DNA of 51,270 nucleotides from positions 1-51,270 of the IMG/VR virus record IMGVR_UViG_3300009167_000002. One strand, 5' to 3'. Positions 22,182 to 31,085 of the stretch are shown here, piece after piece. Source of the stretch: a virus. Every line of letters starts with the position of its first letter. Within the stretch, counting starts at the first letter, position 1. A model generated the notes under the pieces. It saw nothing but the letters and a program-made list of their open reading frames with translations. It searched no databases and was not told the DNA's origin. A program made the position numbers and the translations under genes.

Positions 22182-23960
22182 ATGAAAAATTTATTTAACC
22201 CGTTTGTTTTAATCTTTTCTAAAGAATGGTTCAGGCTTAATCAGGAATTATTACTGAAGTTAGCTAATTCATGGATGGGTAGAAAGATTCTTTGTATTGA
22301 CGGCAAGAAGTCTTCTGTTGGAAAAAATAAGATAACTGAGATAGCTCCTAATTACATTCGTTGGAGGAATACATTTGAGTTTAGAACTCACAATAAATTT
22401 TCAAAAAGACTCTATTATGCTTTTAGACCAGTGTGGTTACTTGTTCACGCTTGGGATATTCTCATAGCCAATACTTTTAAACCCGCATGGAATTTAGGAT
22501 TTGATTCTATTACAAGGTATCCCGTTGCTGGTTCCGTTGAACCAGTAGACGGTCAGGCAAGGAGACAGGGTATTGATGAAACTCTGGCTGTAATAAGAAG
22601 TAGTGCGGGTAATAATGCTTCCGATAATGACACCTCAATGGCTTGTGTTTACTTGGCGGCCTCTACGACAACGAGCCAGTTTCAGAGACTTGTAAGATGT
22701 TACTTTCTATTTGATACAAGTGCCATTGCGGGTGGAACCGTAACGGCTACCGTTTTATCTCTTTATGGGAATGATGCTATTTTTACTGGTGCCAAATCAA
22801 ACCAAATTGGTTCTCCAAGTTGTGAAATTGTTGCTTCAACTCCCGCCTCTACATCTACTATTGCAAACTCTGATTATGGAAATATAGGTGGAACAAGTTT
22901 TGCGACAATAATTTATGCTAATTGGACTAACAATGCTTATAATGATTTTACTCTAAGTGCAGCAGGTAGAGCAAATGTATCAACTTCAGGAATATCTAAA
23001 TTTGGAACCCGTTCAGATTGGGATGTAAACAATAACTTTACTGGTTCCTGGTCTTCAGGTGGTACCTCTGGTATGGAATGTAGTATGGCCGATCTCACAG
23101 GAACGACTGAGGACCCCAAGCTAGTTGTTACCTATAATGCAGCTACAACAACATCAACTACCACAACTACATCCTCGTCAACTACGACTAGCACAAGCAC
23201 TAGCACGAGCACCAGTACAACCACTTCCTCAACAACCAGCAGTTCCACGACAACATCTGCCGTTACCGTTACGTCAACGACAACGACAACCTCAACCTCC
23301 ACATCCACATCTACCAGCACGAGCACAACGTCATCCACATCCTCGTCAACAACCACATCCACTAGCACAAGCACAACATCCAGCTCGACCAGTTCCTCTA
23401 CAACGTCATCAAGCACGTCTACATATACGAGCACAACCACATCTAGCACGACCAGTTCCACAACATCTAGTACGAGCACATCAACTTCAACCTCCACATC
23501 TACGTCTACTTCCACCAGCACAAGTACGACCAGCTCCACATCATCCAGCACCAGCACATCTACGAGCACTACCTCATCCAGTACCACATCCTCCACAACA
23601 TCCTCGACCTCCACATCAACAAGTTCCAGCTCGACATCTTCGTCAACATCAACGACCACAAGCACCAGCTCAACTTCGTCATCAACAAGTACAACATCCA
23701 GCACCAGTACATCTACGAGCACCAGTTCAACGACCTCCACCACAAGCTCGACATCATCCAGCACGACTTCAACCTCATCCAGTACCTCAACGACATCATC
23801 TACAACGTCATCTACATCAACGAGTTCGTCAACGTCTACCTCAACCAGCTCAACCTCAACCAGCACCACCTCAACAACTACACCTTGGCCTGAACCCGAG
23901 TGGCATAGCGGTAGAATTGTTTTTGAATCTCACTTTGGAGAAAGATATATTAAGTCATAG
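22182..23960 (+). CDS. Large mucin-like virion protein with ~245-residue Ser/Thr tract
   Basis: The 592-aa protein has four regions. Residues 1 to about 105 are a basic, hydrophobic N-terminus (FNPFVLIFSKEWFRLNQEL, WLLVHAWDILIANTF), possibly a virion anchor. Residues about 110-320 are a beta domain ending DPKLVVTYNAA, like DNRLRE/CBM96-type jelly rolls. Residues about 322-567 are Ser and Thr with only a few Val, Ala and Tyr. The last 25 residues are PWPEPEWHSGRIVF then ESHFGERYIKS. The ATG at 22182 is preferred to a GTG ten codons earlier that overlaps the promoter. It is the largest candidate glycan carrier here. The 245-aa Val/Asp/Glu frame opposite is a shadow. Confidence 0.78.
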   Translation: MKNLFNPFVLIFSKEWFRLNQELLLKLANSWMGRKILCIDGKKSSVGKNKITEIAPNYIRWRNTFEFRTHNKFSKRLYYAFRPVWLLVHAWDILIANTFKPAWNLGFDSITRYPVAGSVEPVDGQARRQGIDETLAVIRSSAGNNASDNDTSMACVYLAASTTTSQFQRLVRCYFLFDTSAIAGGTVTATVLSLYGNDAIFTGAKSNQIGSPSCEIVASTPASTSTIANSDYGNIGGTSFATIIYANWTNNAYNDFTLSAAGRANVSTSGISKFGTRSDWDVNNNFTGSWSSGGTSGMECSMADLTGTTEDPKLVVTYNAATTTSTTTTTSSSTTTSTSTSTSTSTTTSSTTSSSTTTSAVTVTSTTTTTSTSTSTSTSTSTTSSTSSSTTTSTSTSTTSSSTSSSTTSSSTSTYTSTTTSSTTSSTTSSTSTSTSTSTSTSTSTSTSTTSSTSSSTSTSTSTTSSSTTSSTTSSTSTSTSSSSTSSSTSTTTSTSSTSSSTSTTSSTSTSTSTSSTTSTTSSTSSSTTSTSSSTSTTSSTTSSTSTSSSTSTSTSSTSTSTTSTTTPWPEPEWHSGRIVFESHFGERYIKS

Positions 23961-23970
23961 GTGGCTTGGT

Positions 23971-23980
23971 GAGTTATAAT
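23971..23980 (+). promoter_or_regulatory. Late-type promoter (GAGTTATAAT)
   Basis: TATAAT at 23975-23980, five bases before the ATG at 23986; no -35 and no Shine-Dalgarno. Confidence 0.62.
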
Positions 23981-23985
23981 AAAGT

Positions 23986-24060
23986 ATGGCATTAACAAGA
24001 GGAAGCCAACCCGATTTGTTGGTTAAGAAAAATAGAAAGGGTAAGCGTAAGAAGAAATGA
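23986..24060 (+). CDS. 24-aa basic peptide
   Basis: ALTRGSQPDLLV is followed by a Lys/Arg-rich tail (KKNRKGKRKKK). The start is set by the late promoter five bases upstream and the stop overlaps the next ATG (ATGA), so it is the first cistron of that transcript. Similar tiny Lys-rich proteins occur at 47749 and 48441. It may bind nucleic acid or simply couple translation. Confidence 0.6.
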   Translation: MALTRGSQPDLLVKKNRKGKRKKK

Positions 24061-25274
24061 AGGTCCTTGTATCAAATCCAGTTTTAATTGATGACGAAAG
24101 AAGTTCCGTATCTACTGACTACAGTAGCGGAACAAGTCTTTATGTTGATAATAATGAGGGTTTTACTACCAACTGGTTTGTGATAGTGGGTGAACCAGGA
24201 CAAGAGAAGACTGAATCAAGAAAGATTACGGGAACATCGGGAACTACAATCATTACTCTTTTATCGGCACTTAGTTTCTCACACGCCAAATCAACCCCAG
24301 TATATCTATCTCAATGGGACTACATTGCCTTTGAACAAAAACAAAGTGTGGGAAGTTATGCGGCAATTTCTACCTCACCACTGGCCATAGAGTGGGACAA
24401 TGACAACAATAAAACCCTGGTAGTTGTGTCGGGTGGAACATCTACCGACTACTACAAGTGGAGATATTATAATTCTGCAACGGGAGAATACTCGGAATAC
24501 TCGGATGAGTTGGCTGGTACGGGATTTACCAGATATACCGCAGGATATGTACTCCAACAGGTAAAGAAGAATCCTCTGGCACAGATGGTTGACGATGAAA
24601 CCATGTTTAATTATATGAATGACTACCAGACGGATGTAGTATATCCAGAACTTCCAAAGGCTTGGTGGTTTTCAAAGGAAGGCACGGCTGTTGCCACCTC
24701 AACTACCACAAGAACCTTTGATATCTATACCAACTGGCCCACACTATCCTCGGTAAGATATGTACTATATAGATATATAAGCGGGGATACGGATATAACC
24801 TATCCTTTAACATGGAGTCCAACCTCTGAGTTTTATAATCTTAAATCGGATGCCAACCAAGCGGCTGATGACTATGCTAAATACTGGACACTTCTTCCGC
24901 CTGATTCAACAGCAACCAAAGGCTATATTGCCATCCATCCACAACCAAAGACGGATGATTGTTATGTTAAGCCTGTCTACTATTATGAATTAACCGACCT
25001 TAATTCTTACGGGGATACCTTAGTTGTTCCCTACCCAAAAGGATATATTGATTATGTATTCTACAGGATTTGCGATGACATTAAATCAGATAGTTCAAAT
25101 GCTGAAAAATATAATGCCAGAGTTACACGTTCAATTACTTATCTTAAAAGAATATCACGAAGACAACTGGGACAGCCTGAGTTATTTAGGTACAGGGGAA
25201 CAAGAGGATGGAGCCAGTTGTTTGGGGAACAATCAAGATTAGATAGTAGTGATGCCAGAGAACTCTACTGGTAG
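24057..25274 (+). CDS. Virion structural protein, probable tail/neck component
   Basis: This 405-aa soluble protein starts with beta-rich segments (TSLYVDNNEGFTTNWFVIVGEPGQEKTESRKI) resembling phage modules that read 'time, position, value' strands. Its mixed helical C-terminal half includes VVPYPKGYIDYVFYRICDDIKSDSSNAEKYNARV and a basic end. Length, position before the tail-hub-like pair, and composition suggest a neck or tail adaptor of a short-tailed phage. The exact role is unknown. Confidence 0.7.
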   Translation: MKVLVSNPVLIDDERSSVSTDYSSGTSLYVDNNEGFTTNWFVIVGEPGQEKTESRKITGTSGTTIITLLSALSFSHAKSTPVYLSQWDYIAFEQKQSVGSYAAISTSPLAIEWDNDNNKTLVVVSGGTSTDYYKWRYYNSATGEYSEYSDELAGTGFTRYTAGYVLQQVKKNPLAQMVDDETMFNYMNDYQTDVVYPELPKAWWFSKEGTAVATSTTTRTFDIYTNWPTLSSVRYVLYRYISGDTDITYPLTWSPTSEFYNLKSDANQAADDYAKYWTLLPPDSTATKGYIAIHPQPKTDDCYVKPVYYYELTDLNSYGDTLVVPYPKGYIDYVFYRICDDIKSDSSNAEKYNARVTRSITYLKRISRRQLGQPELFRYRGTRGWSQLFGEQSRLDSSDARELYW

Positions 25275-25294
25275 TTGTAGTAGGAGTGTAGAAA

Positions 25295-25579
25295 ATGGCG
25301 ACAAACATTTCAGAAAAACCTTATCCTATATTTGATTTATCGGGAGGATGCCAGAGAAAAACGACTAAGTTTATGGGCACCCAGAATCAAGTAGATTTAC
25401 CTGTTAATGCAGACTTTAGCAGAATAGGTGGAGTGCAAAAAATATTAGGGCATGAACGATTGGGTAATACAATAACCACATCTTCCACAACTTCCACTTC
25501 TACCTCCACCTCCACCTCAACAACAAGTTCGACAACAAGCAGTACAAGTTCAAGTACGACAACAACAGCAGGAGCATAA
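25295..25579 (+). CDS. N-terminal arm of a gp10-like tail protein ending in a Ser/Thr-only tail
   Basis: The 94-aa protein has DLSGGCQRKTTKFMGTQNQVDL then NADFSRIGGVQKILGHERLG, the usual N-terminal arm of podovirus tail-stabilisation beta-propeller proteins (a 'GG...s...l..nq...l.Na.f...G...kr.G' pattern). Instead of continuing, it passes into about 33 residues of Ser and Thr and stops. The rest of such a protein is the next gene, in another frame (+1). A Shine-Dalgarno-like TAGGAGTG precedes the ATG. This looks like a split tail gene with a glycan-acceptor tail at the break. Confidence 0.7.
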   Translation: MATNISEKPYPIFDLSGGCQRKTTKFMGTQNQVDLPVNADFSRIGGVQKILGHERLGNTITTSSTTSTSTSTSTSTTSSTTSSTSSSTTTTAGA

Positions 25580-25583
25580 ACAT

Positions 25584-27095
25584 ATGGCAAGCATAGCGGG
25601 AATTTGGAGTCATAATTTTTCATCGGGAACGGAAGAGTTATTGGCCGTGTGGAAAAATGCCGTAATGAAAAGATACGGCAGTGCTTGGTATAAAGTGTCA
25701 GGCAGTTGGCTTACCGACAGCCTTGATAATTACATGGATAGCTTTCTGGATAATGTATTCGGAGTCAATGGAACCGATGCCAACTGGTCTTATGACGGAA
25801 GTAATTTTAGTCAGGCTACAAATGTTGCCGATGCACCCATAGCCAAGTTTGTTAAAAGACACCAGACAAGACTCTATTTATTTAATATAGCGATAGGCAA
25901 TACATCATATAAATCACGCTGTTGGTATTCTGATTTACCAGAAAATAATACAATTACATGGGGGCTGGAAACTGGAAGTGATTTGGTTCAAACAGCTGAT
26001 AGTGCAACCGTTACCTCGGCTGGTAGTTTATTTAAAACCAGAAATATAAAAGTAGGCGACCCCCTAATAATAATATCTGGTGCAAACACGGGAGAATATA
26101 CCATCAAATCCGTAGATTCGGAAACCCAACTTACATTGATTGATTCCGATGAGATGTCATCTACTGTTACTGGTTCTTTTTGGACTGGAAGTAATTGGTT
26201 TGATGTTCAGACCGATGACGGAGATATTGGTATGGGTATGACCGTTGCTTCCAATGAACTGATACTTTATAAAAAGAACTCGGCCCACAGATATAATGCC
26301 ACTGGTCAGGAATTAAGACAGATTAAAAGTATGCCAGGCACTACATCATCAAGAAGTTTAGTGGTTGGCACAGACGGCTACTCTTATTCATACCATCCAA
26401 CGGGAATATACCGAACATTGGGAACAACTGGCGAAAACATAAGCGAAGCTATTTACGATATCACAGAGAATGTTGCCACCGCATTTCAGGACAATGTTGT
26501 AGCTTGGGAGGAGGATAAAAACTTCATTGTCTTTCATTTGGGAGATGTAACCACGAGAGACGGAGAGACAATATCAAACTGCGAGGTTAAATTTGATGAG
26601 GGAGCAAAGAACTGGACAATCCAAAGCAGAGACAGGCAATTAACTTGTGCAACTAACTGGCTTGAGGGCAATGTCCAGAACGTCTACGGAGGAAGTACTG
26701 CTAATGATGTGTATAAATTAAACTATGGTAATTCATTTACTACAGGAAGCACAGTTAATCCAATACACTTTGGACTTGAATTGAAGGAGGTATTCCCCGA
26801 AGGAAGCGAGGCAATAGTAGACTTTAATAGAATAAGGGCCTATGTAGATAATGGTCCAGACATCCAGATAATGTATAAGCTAATCTATAAGCCGACAAGC
26901 AGAGAGGACTTCTGGATAAGTGATACTATGTGGAAGCCTCTTAGGGGTTCACAAAGAGGCGGAAGGAATGAGTGGTACTTTCCTCTGGGTTCAAGAGCAT
27001 CGGGTGTTAAGTTGAAAGTTATTGAGAGTTCCACAAAGGAATCATTCCTATTGGAAAAGTTAGTATTGTATTATTCAAACGTATCAAATAGATAA
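25584..27095 (+). CDS. Tail tube/stabilisation beta-propeller-like protein (body of split gene)
   Basis: The 503-aa protein has repeating strands such as WKNAVMKRYGSAWYKVSG, KFVKRHQTRLYLFN, NELILYKKNSAHRYNATG and RSLVVGTDGYSYSYHPTGIY, as in the beta-propeller body of P22 gp10-like tail accessory proteins. The typical N-terminal arm is missing and is found in the gene just upstream. It starts four bases after that stop. It probably forms part of the tail nozzle and would associate with the arm protein. Confidence 0.72.
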   Translation: MASIAGIWSHNFSSGTEELLAVWKNAVMKRYGSAWYKVSGSWLTDSLDNYMDSFLDNVFGVNGTDANWSYDGSNFSQATNVADAPIAKFVKRHQTRLYLFNIAIGNTSYKSRCWYSDLPENNTITWGLETGSDLVQTADSATVTSAGSLFKTRNIKVGDPLIIISGANTGEYTIKSVDSETQLTLIDSDEMSSTVTGSFWTGSNWFDVQTDDGDIGMGMTVASNELILYKKNSAHRYNATGQELRQIKSMPGTTSSRSLVVGTDGYSYSYHPTGIYRTLGTTGENISEAIYDITENVATAFQDNVVAWEEDKNFIVFHLGDVTTRDGETISNCEVKFDEGAKNWTIQSRDRQLTCATNWLEGNVQNVYGGSTANDVYKLNYGNSFTTGSTVNPIHFGLELKEVFPEGSEAIVDFNRIRAYVDNGPDIQIMYKLIYKPTSREDFWISDTMWKPLRGSQRGGRNEWYFPLGSRASGVKLKVIESSTKESFLLEKLVLYYSNVSNR

Positions 27096-27096
27096 T

Positions 27097-27633
27097 ATGG
27101 CAGACAAATATGATTACACAACTGTAGGGTTTGATGAGTTTTTCCATAGAGCCTCCAATGATGTGGAAACAGAATACATGGATGATACGACATCACAAAC
27201 TCTAACCCAATTACCTGCGACAAACATTACTGGTGATATAAAAATAGAAAACATGGTAACAAATTTAACTGCCGATACTGGTATATCAACTGCAACAACA
27301 AGTCTAACTGATGGTTCATCTGCATATTTAACAACATCATTAACCGACCAAGTTTACCCAGATAGATTGATGGTTGGCGTTTGCGAAATAACATGCTATC
27401 AGGGAACAACAACCTCTACGGGTTATGCCATACCCTATGGTGCAAGTGTAACTGCTGGACATACTTGGTACACAGCCTATGATTATCAAAGAAATGTAAG
27501 TGTTGCATCAAAGCCAGGTAAAAGTCTTAGTTATCTTTATTGGTTAAAAAACGATACTGGGGGAACACTGACCTATACTTGGATAATACGTTGGAGATAT
27601 GTAGGCAAGACAACACCAATTAAGACAAGTTAA
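27097..27633 (+). CDS. Virion protein, probable tail-associated beta domain
   Basis: The 178-aa Thr/Ser-rich protein has an N-terminal helix (YTTVGFDEFFHRASNDVE) and strands CEITCYQGTTTSTGYAIPYG and SLSYLYWLKNDTGG. It starts one base after the previous stop (taatATG). No family was recognised. Several TTST clusters are dispersed rather than in a long tract. Confidence 0.62.
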   Translation: MADKYDYTTVGFDEFFHRASNDVETEYMDDTTSQTLTQLPATNITGDIKIENMVTNLTADTGISTATTSLTDGSSAYLTTSLTDQVYPDRLMVGVCEITCYQGTTTSTGYAIPYGASVTAGHTWYTAYDYQRNVSVASKPGKSLSYLYWLKNDTGGTLTYTWIIRWRYVGKTTPIKTS

Positions 27634-27845
27634 TGAGAAAAATATTAATATCAAAAAGCGGTAATGTATCTTTTATTGAGGGCCCTGGTAACTATGATGT
27701 TACTATAAACAGTGATAGCGACCCAAATATAGAAGAACATAATGTTAGCAGTGTAGATAATAAACTATGGAAAAAATGGAAAGAAGAAAGGGTAAGTGCA
27801 AAACAAATCAAAAAAGAGTTAAAGAGTTCGCAACATAAGTTATAA
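27633..27845 (+). CDS. Small protein, unknown
   Basis: This 70-aa protein has a beta start (RKILISKSGNVSFIEGPGNYDV) and a basic helical end (KLWKKWKEERVSAKQIKKEL). Its last codons and stop (AAG TTA TAA) are the late-promoter motif of the next gene, so the stop and the -10 share bases. Confidence 0.65.
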   Translation: MRKILISKSGNVSFIEGPGNYDVTINSDSDPNIEEHNVSSVDNKLWKKWKEERVSAKQIKKELKSSQHKL

Positions 27846-27846
27846 T
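27827..27846 (+). promoter_or_regulatory. Late-type promoter (TTCGC-N9-TATAAT)
   Basis: TTCGC at 27827-27831, nine bases, TATAAT at 27841-27846, six bases, ATG. It matches in spacing the blocks before 229, 50266 and 50821. Confidence 0.7.
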
Positions 27847-27852
27847 GAAAGT

Positions 27853-28701
27853 ATGGCAATTTGGGAATCGGGAGAATACGATGCAGCATATAACAGGATA
27901 GCACCCTACTATCAGGGTTGGCCTCGTTGGCAAGCGTTGGCTGATTTTTATGAAGCAAAAGGTGGGGATATGAGCAGGCTAACTGGTGGTGGTGGAAGTA
28001 AAACATCATCGGCAGAAGATTATGCTAAAGCTATAGCAGAAGCCGCAAAAAAACAAGTAGAAGCTGAAACTAAATTTCTTGAAGGGTATAAAGCAACCAA
28101 TCCTTTCGTGTTTGATGAAGAACTTGCACGCAAATCTGCACAAACTGAGTATGAACCATACTACAGTGAATTATTAAAAGACTATGTGGGCAACCTTGAA
28201 ACACAACGGCAAACTACAAGAGGAGAATCTGCATTACTGACTACCTTGAATAAACTTGACACTGGAACACGCACTCTTGCTTATCAGAACGCCGTACGCA
28301 ATGCCGAGGAAGGCTACGCGGGAAGAGGAATGTTCTTCAGCGGTGCAAGGAATAGGGCCGTAGGACAGCAAGAGATAAACTATGAGACAGGTATGGAAGA
28401 GGCACAGTCAAGGTATGAAACAGGCAAGGCTGGATATGAAAGACAACTCGGTGTATATGATACCTTAGAAGAACAGAAAAGAAGAGATATCTTTGGTGGA
28501 GATGTGGCATTGGGTGGGTTGGCAAAGTATGGTGGAAGGCAAGGAGAATACCAGGCGGCACTAGAAAGTGGAATATTACAAAGAGGCAAGGAAGCGGTTA
28601 CTGCATACAATGTACCATTTGAACAGGCTTATTACAGACAATTTGGTGCAACAAATAATCGAGTAAAGGGGTACACAGTACCCGAATATTACCGAGCATA
28701 A
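27853..28701 (+). CDS. Internal/ejection-type virion protein (helical)
   Basis: The 282-aa protein is largely helical and Ala/Glu/Gln-rich (EDYAKAIAEAAKKQVEAETKFLEGY, ETGMEEAQSRYETGKAGYERQLG) with a Gly-rich hinge near residue 50. It starts from a late promoter of the same strong type as the capsid gene. Its position after the tail proteins and before lysis, with three similar neighbours, matches where short-tailed phages keep proteins packed inside the head and ejected with DNA. Confidence 0.65.
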   Translation: MAIWESGEYDAAYNRIAPYYQGWPRWQALADFYEAKGGDMSRLTGGGGSKTSSAEDYAKAIAEAAKKQVEAETKFLEGYKATNPFVFDEELARKSAQTEYEPYYSELLKDYVGNLETQRQTTRGESALLTTLNKLDTGTRTLAYQNAVRNAEEGYAGRGMFFSGARNRAVGQQEINYETGMEEAQSRYETGKAGYERQLGVYDTLEEQKRRDIFGGDVALGGLAKYGGRQGEYQAALESGILQRGKEAVTAYNVPFEQAYYRQFGATNNRVKGYTVPEYYRA

Positions 28702-28702
28702 T

Positions 28703-29476
28703 ATGGCAACAGCATTACCAGAATCAGTAGTACAAGCAAGAGAAGCAGCAACACAGGCACAGGCCACGGCTGGACAACTGGGTGCAATGGAACCCAGTAT
28801 CTCTGATGTGTTAAGACAAAAGATTACTGAAGCCTATGCGAATAATCAGGATATAGTAGGGCCATTGGATGTAGCAACTACAGAATATCTTGGTGCACCA
28901 ATGGCAGCAAGGGAGAAGTATCAAAACATATTTAATCCTTTCCAAAGAGAGAATCTTGTTCAGCAATATCAAGGTAATAAAGCACTACCTATGCTTATGT
29001 ACTCTAATATGATGGGCAATAGATTAAATACTGCAGAAGATATTATCGGTGCAGGAACTAGAGGGTTTCAATCACAGGTAGCAGCAGCACAAGCAAAAGC
29101 AACACAAGCTCAACAGAACTATACAAATCTTTTAAATGAATACCAACTTACTAAACCAGAAACTAAACAACTTGATGTGGGGAATGAAATACTATTCTTG
29201 GATGAAGAGGGAAATATAATCCAAAGATTTAAGAAAGGTGCTGCACCAAGTACGGCTGCTCCAAAAAGTGCACTTGAAAAACTTATGGAATTGAAATTAG
29301 CAGAACTATATGGGCTTGATACTGGAAACAATGGTGATGGTGGCGGTGGTGTTAATATTTCTACCAAGCCACAACCCCCAGACTTATATGAATTTATAAA
29401 CAAAGACTTTGATTCTTATGATGGACAATGGCATTGGGTTGCTAGTAAAAAAGATTGGTTTCCTATATTTGATTAA
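28703..29476 (+). CDS. Internal/ejection-type virion protein
   Basis: This 257-aa Ala/Gln-rich helical protein (VVQAREAATQAQATAGQLG, QVAAAQAKATQAQQNYTNLL) has a Gly-rich spacer near residue 210 and an aromatic C-terminus (SYDGQWHWVASKKDWFPIFD). It starts one base after the previous stop. No family was recognised; the role is inferred from composition and place. Confidence 0.62.
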   Translation: MATALPESVVQAREAATQAQATAGQLGAMEPSISDVLRQKITEAYANNQDIVGPLDVATTEYLGAPMAAREKYQNIFNPFQRENLVQQYQGNKALPMLMYSNMMGNRLNTAEDIIGAGTRGFQSQVAAAQAKATQAQQNYTNLLNEYQLTKPETKQLDVGNEILFLDEEGNIIQRFKKGAAPSTAAPKSALEKLMELKLAELYGLDTGNNGDGGGGVNISTKPQPPDLYEFINKDFDSYDGQWHWVASKKDWFPIFD

Positions 29477-29478
29477 AT

Positions 29479-30168
29479 ATGAAAGTTTATAGTAGAAGTT
29501 TAGGTAAAGTAATAGATGTAGATGAGAATACCATAAAAACTGGTATGGGTGCTACTAGTTCTACTGGAACCATGCGTTCACCTGGAACAATGCCAGCGAG
29601 AACGACACCTACAATGCAAACAGGCGGTACTACTTCCACTGGTGGAACAGATTTATCTGGATTACAACAATTACTGGGTTTATACGCTTTATCAAAGGGT
29701 AATCCAACTGGAGCGTGGACTATACTTTCTGAAACTACAGGCGGTGCTACTCCAGCAGAAACATCAAGAGCAAAATCTGGCATACTTGCTGGAGAAAGAG
29801 TGAGAGGTTATGATACAAAAACTCTTGAAAAAACTGGAACTTCAAAAGCATGGGTATTATATGCAAAATTAAATGCACCCATTAAAATTTTTCAATCAGC
29901 TATTAAAAAAGATGAAAAAGATTTAGCATCTCTCGATTCGGATTACTTTAAACTTACACAGGCATATTTAACAGCAGTACAAGGTTCACGCCCATCTGAT
30001 TATGACGCAAGAATGTATCAAAATCGTGCAGGTCCAAGTATAATGCTACCACATTATGTTAATGAACAAAGAGTTGAAACTATGATAGATGATATGATGT
30101 CAAGGGCTGGTATAACTACATCAACAACTACTAAAAAACCCTCACTTGAATCCTTTATAACAGAATAA
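29479..30168 (+). CDS. Internal/ejection-type virion protein
   Basis: The 229-aa protein has a beta-like start (MKVYSRSLGKVIDVDENT), a Thr/Gly/Pro-rich segment (residues about 24-60) and a helical C-terminal half ending VETMIDDMMSRAGITTSTTTK. The short Thr-rich segments are much less pure than the Ser/Thr tracts of the fibre proteins. The function is not known. Confidence 0.6.
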   Translation: MKVYSRSLGKVIDVDENTIKTGMGATSSTGTMRSPGTMPARTTPTMQTGGTTSTGGTDLSGLQQLLGLYALSKGNPTGAWTILSETTGGATPAETSRAKSGILAGERVRGYDTKTLEKTGTSKAWVLYAKLNAPIKIFQSAIKKDEKDLASLDSDYFKLTQAYLTAVQGSRPSDYDARMYQNRAGPSIMLPHYVNEQRVETMIDDMMSRAGITTSTTTKKPSLESFITE

Positions 30169-30169
30169 T

Positions 30170-31078
30170 ATGGCAACATTTAATAGACGAGCAGCATTAG
30201 ACGCAGGATGGAGTCCTGCTGCCGTTGCATCTTTCACAAGAGAACTTGAACTTAAAGAGAAAGAAGCAAAACAACCGAAGGGACTGAGAACATTAAAGAA
30301 TGTTGGTAGTACTATAGGAAAAACTGTAGGAGGAGTAGCTAAGTTTGCTTTTCCCAGTACAACCAACCTGGTAAAAGAATCATTTTCAAATCCAGAAAAG
30401 GCTAAAGAACTTAGTAAGAAAGAATGGTATGAATATATATCTCCAGGTGCAACAATGTTGAGACAAGACGAACTTGGTGCTGCAACTAGAGAAATTTTTA
30501 GTTACATGGCACTAAAAGAACTTTTACCTTGGCTTACTAAATCAAAAATTGGAGGTGGTGTTGCAGGTAAGGCTACTCAAGCTGCTGCAAAAGCTACTGA
30601 AGCGGGTAAGTCTACGCCCTGGAATACAGTTACTGGCAAAATTACTGGAGCTGTAGAGAAAAAACTAGGCAAACCCAAAGAAGTAACTACTGCATTAAGA
30701 ACATTGATTGAAGAAAAAACACCAGCCCAATTTGCCGAGAAAGCAACAATGAATCCAACCGAACTTTTAGATTGGCGGAGACAAATTCAAGCAAGAGGAG
30801 GCAAAACCTTTCTTCAGAGAGCATTTCAAGGAAGCAATGTACCAGAAAAAGTTGAATCTATTGCCCGTTCAGAAATAAGTAAACTGGTTCATCAATATGC
30901 ACCAGGAACAAAGATACCCGACCTTTTATATAGGTTATATAGTGGACCCTTGGGTAGTCCTATTCCTGCTGCATTAAAGATTGGAGGAGCAACTCTTGGA
31001 TATTCAAGTATATATTCGGCTCTTAGAAATTTAATGGGTGGCAATCAAGGGAATGTTTATGGTGTTGCGGGAGAATAA
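30170..31078 (+). CDS. Internal/ejection-type virion protein with amphipathic segments
   Basis: The 302-aa basic protein has glycine/alanine-rich amphipathic stretches (NVGSTIGKTVGGVAKFAF, KSKIGGGVAGKATQAAAKAT, PAALKIGGATLGYSSIYSAL). Such segments could insert into a membrane during DNA delivery. It is the last of four consecutive genes of this kind. Confidence 0.6.
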   Translation: MATFNRRAALDAGWSPAAVASFTRELELKEKEAKQPKGLRTLKNVGSTIGKTVGGVAKFAFPSTTNLVKESFSNPEKAKELSKKEWYEYISPGATMLRQDELGAATREIFSYMALKELLPWLTKSKIGGGVAGKATQAAAKATEAGKSTPWNTVTGKITGAVEKKLGKPKEVTTALRTLIEEKTPAQFAEKATMNPTELLDWRRQIQARGGKTFLQRAFQGSNVPEKVESIARSEISKLVHQYAPGTKIPDLLYRLYSGPLGSPIPAALKIGGATLGYSSIYSALRNLMGGNQGNVYGVAGE

Positions 31079-31085
31079 TTAAATT

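Noticed and set aside
23132-23869. Long minus-strand open frame rich in Val, Asp, Glu and Leu (also at 1652, 2035, 21095 and 25387)
   Set aside because: These are reverse-complement shadows of the Ser/Thr tracts: Thr/Ser codons read backwards give Val/Asp/Glu/Leu codons without stops. They have no ribosome sites and lie opposite clear genes.
25570-25590. Stop-codon readthrough or -1 frameshift joining the two tail genes
   Set aside because: The second gene is in the +1 frame with its own ATG four bases after the stop; no slippery heptamer was seen. Separate translation explains the arrangement.
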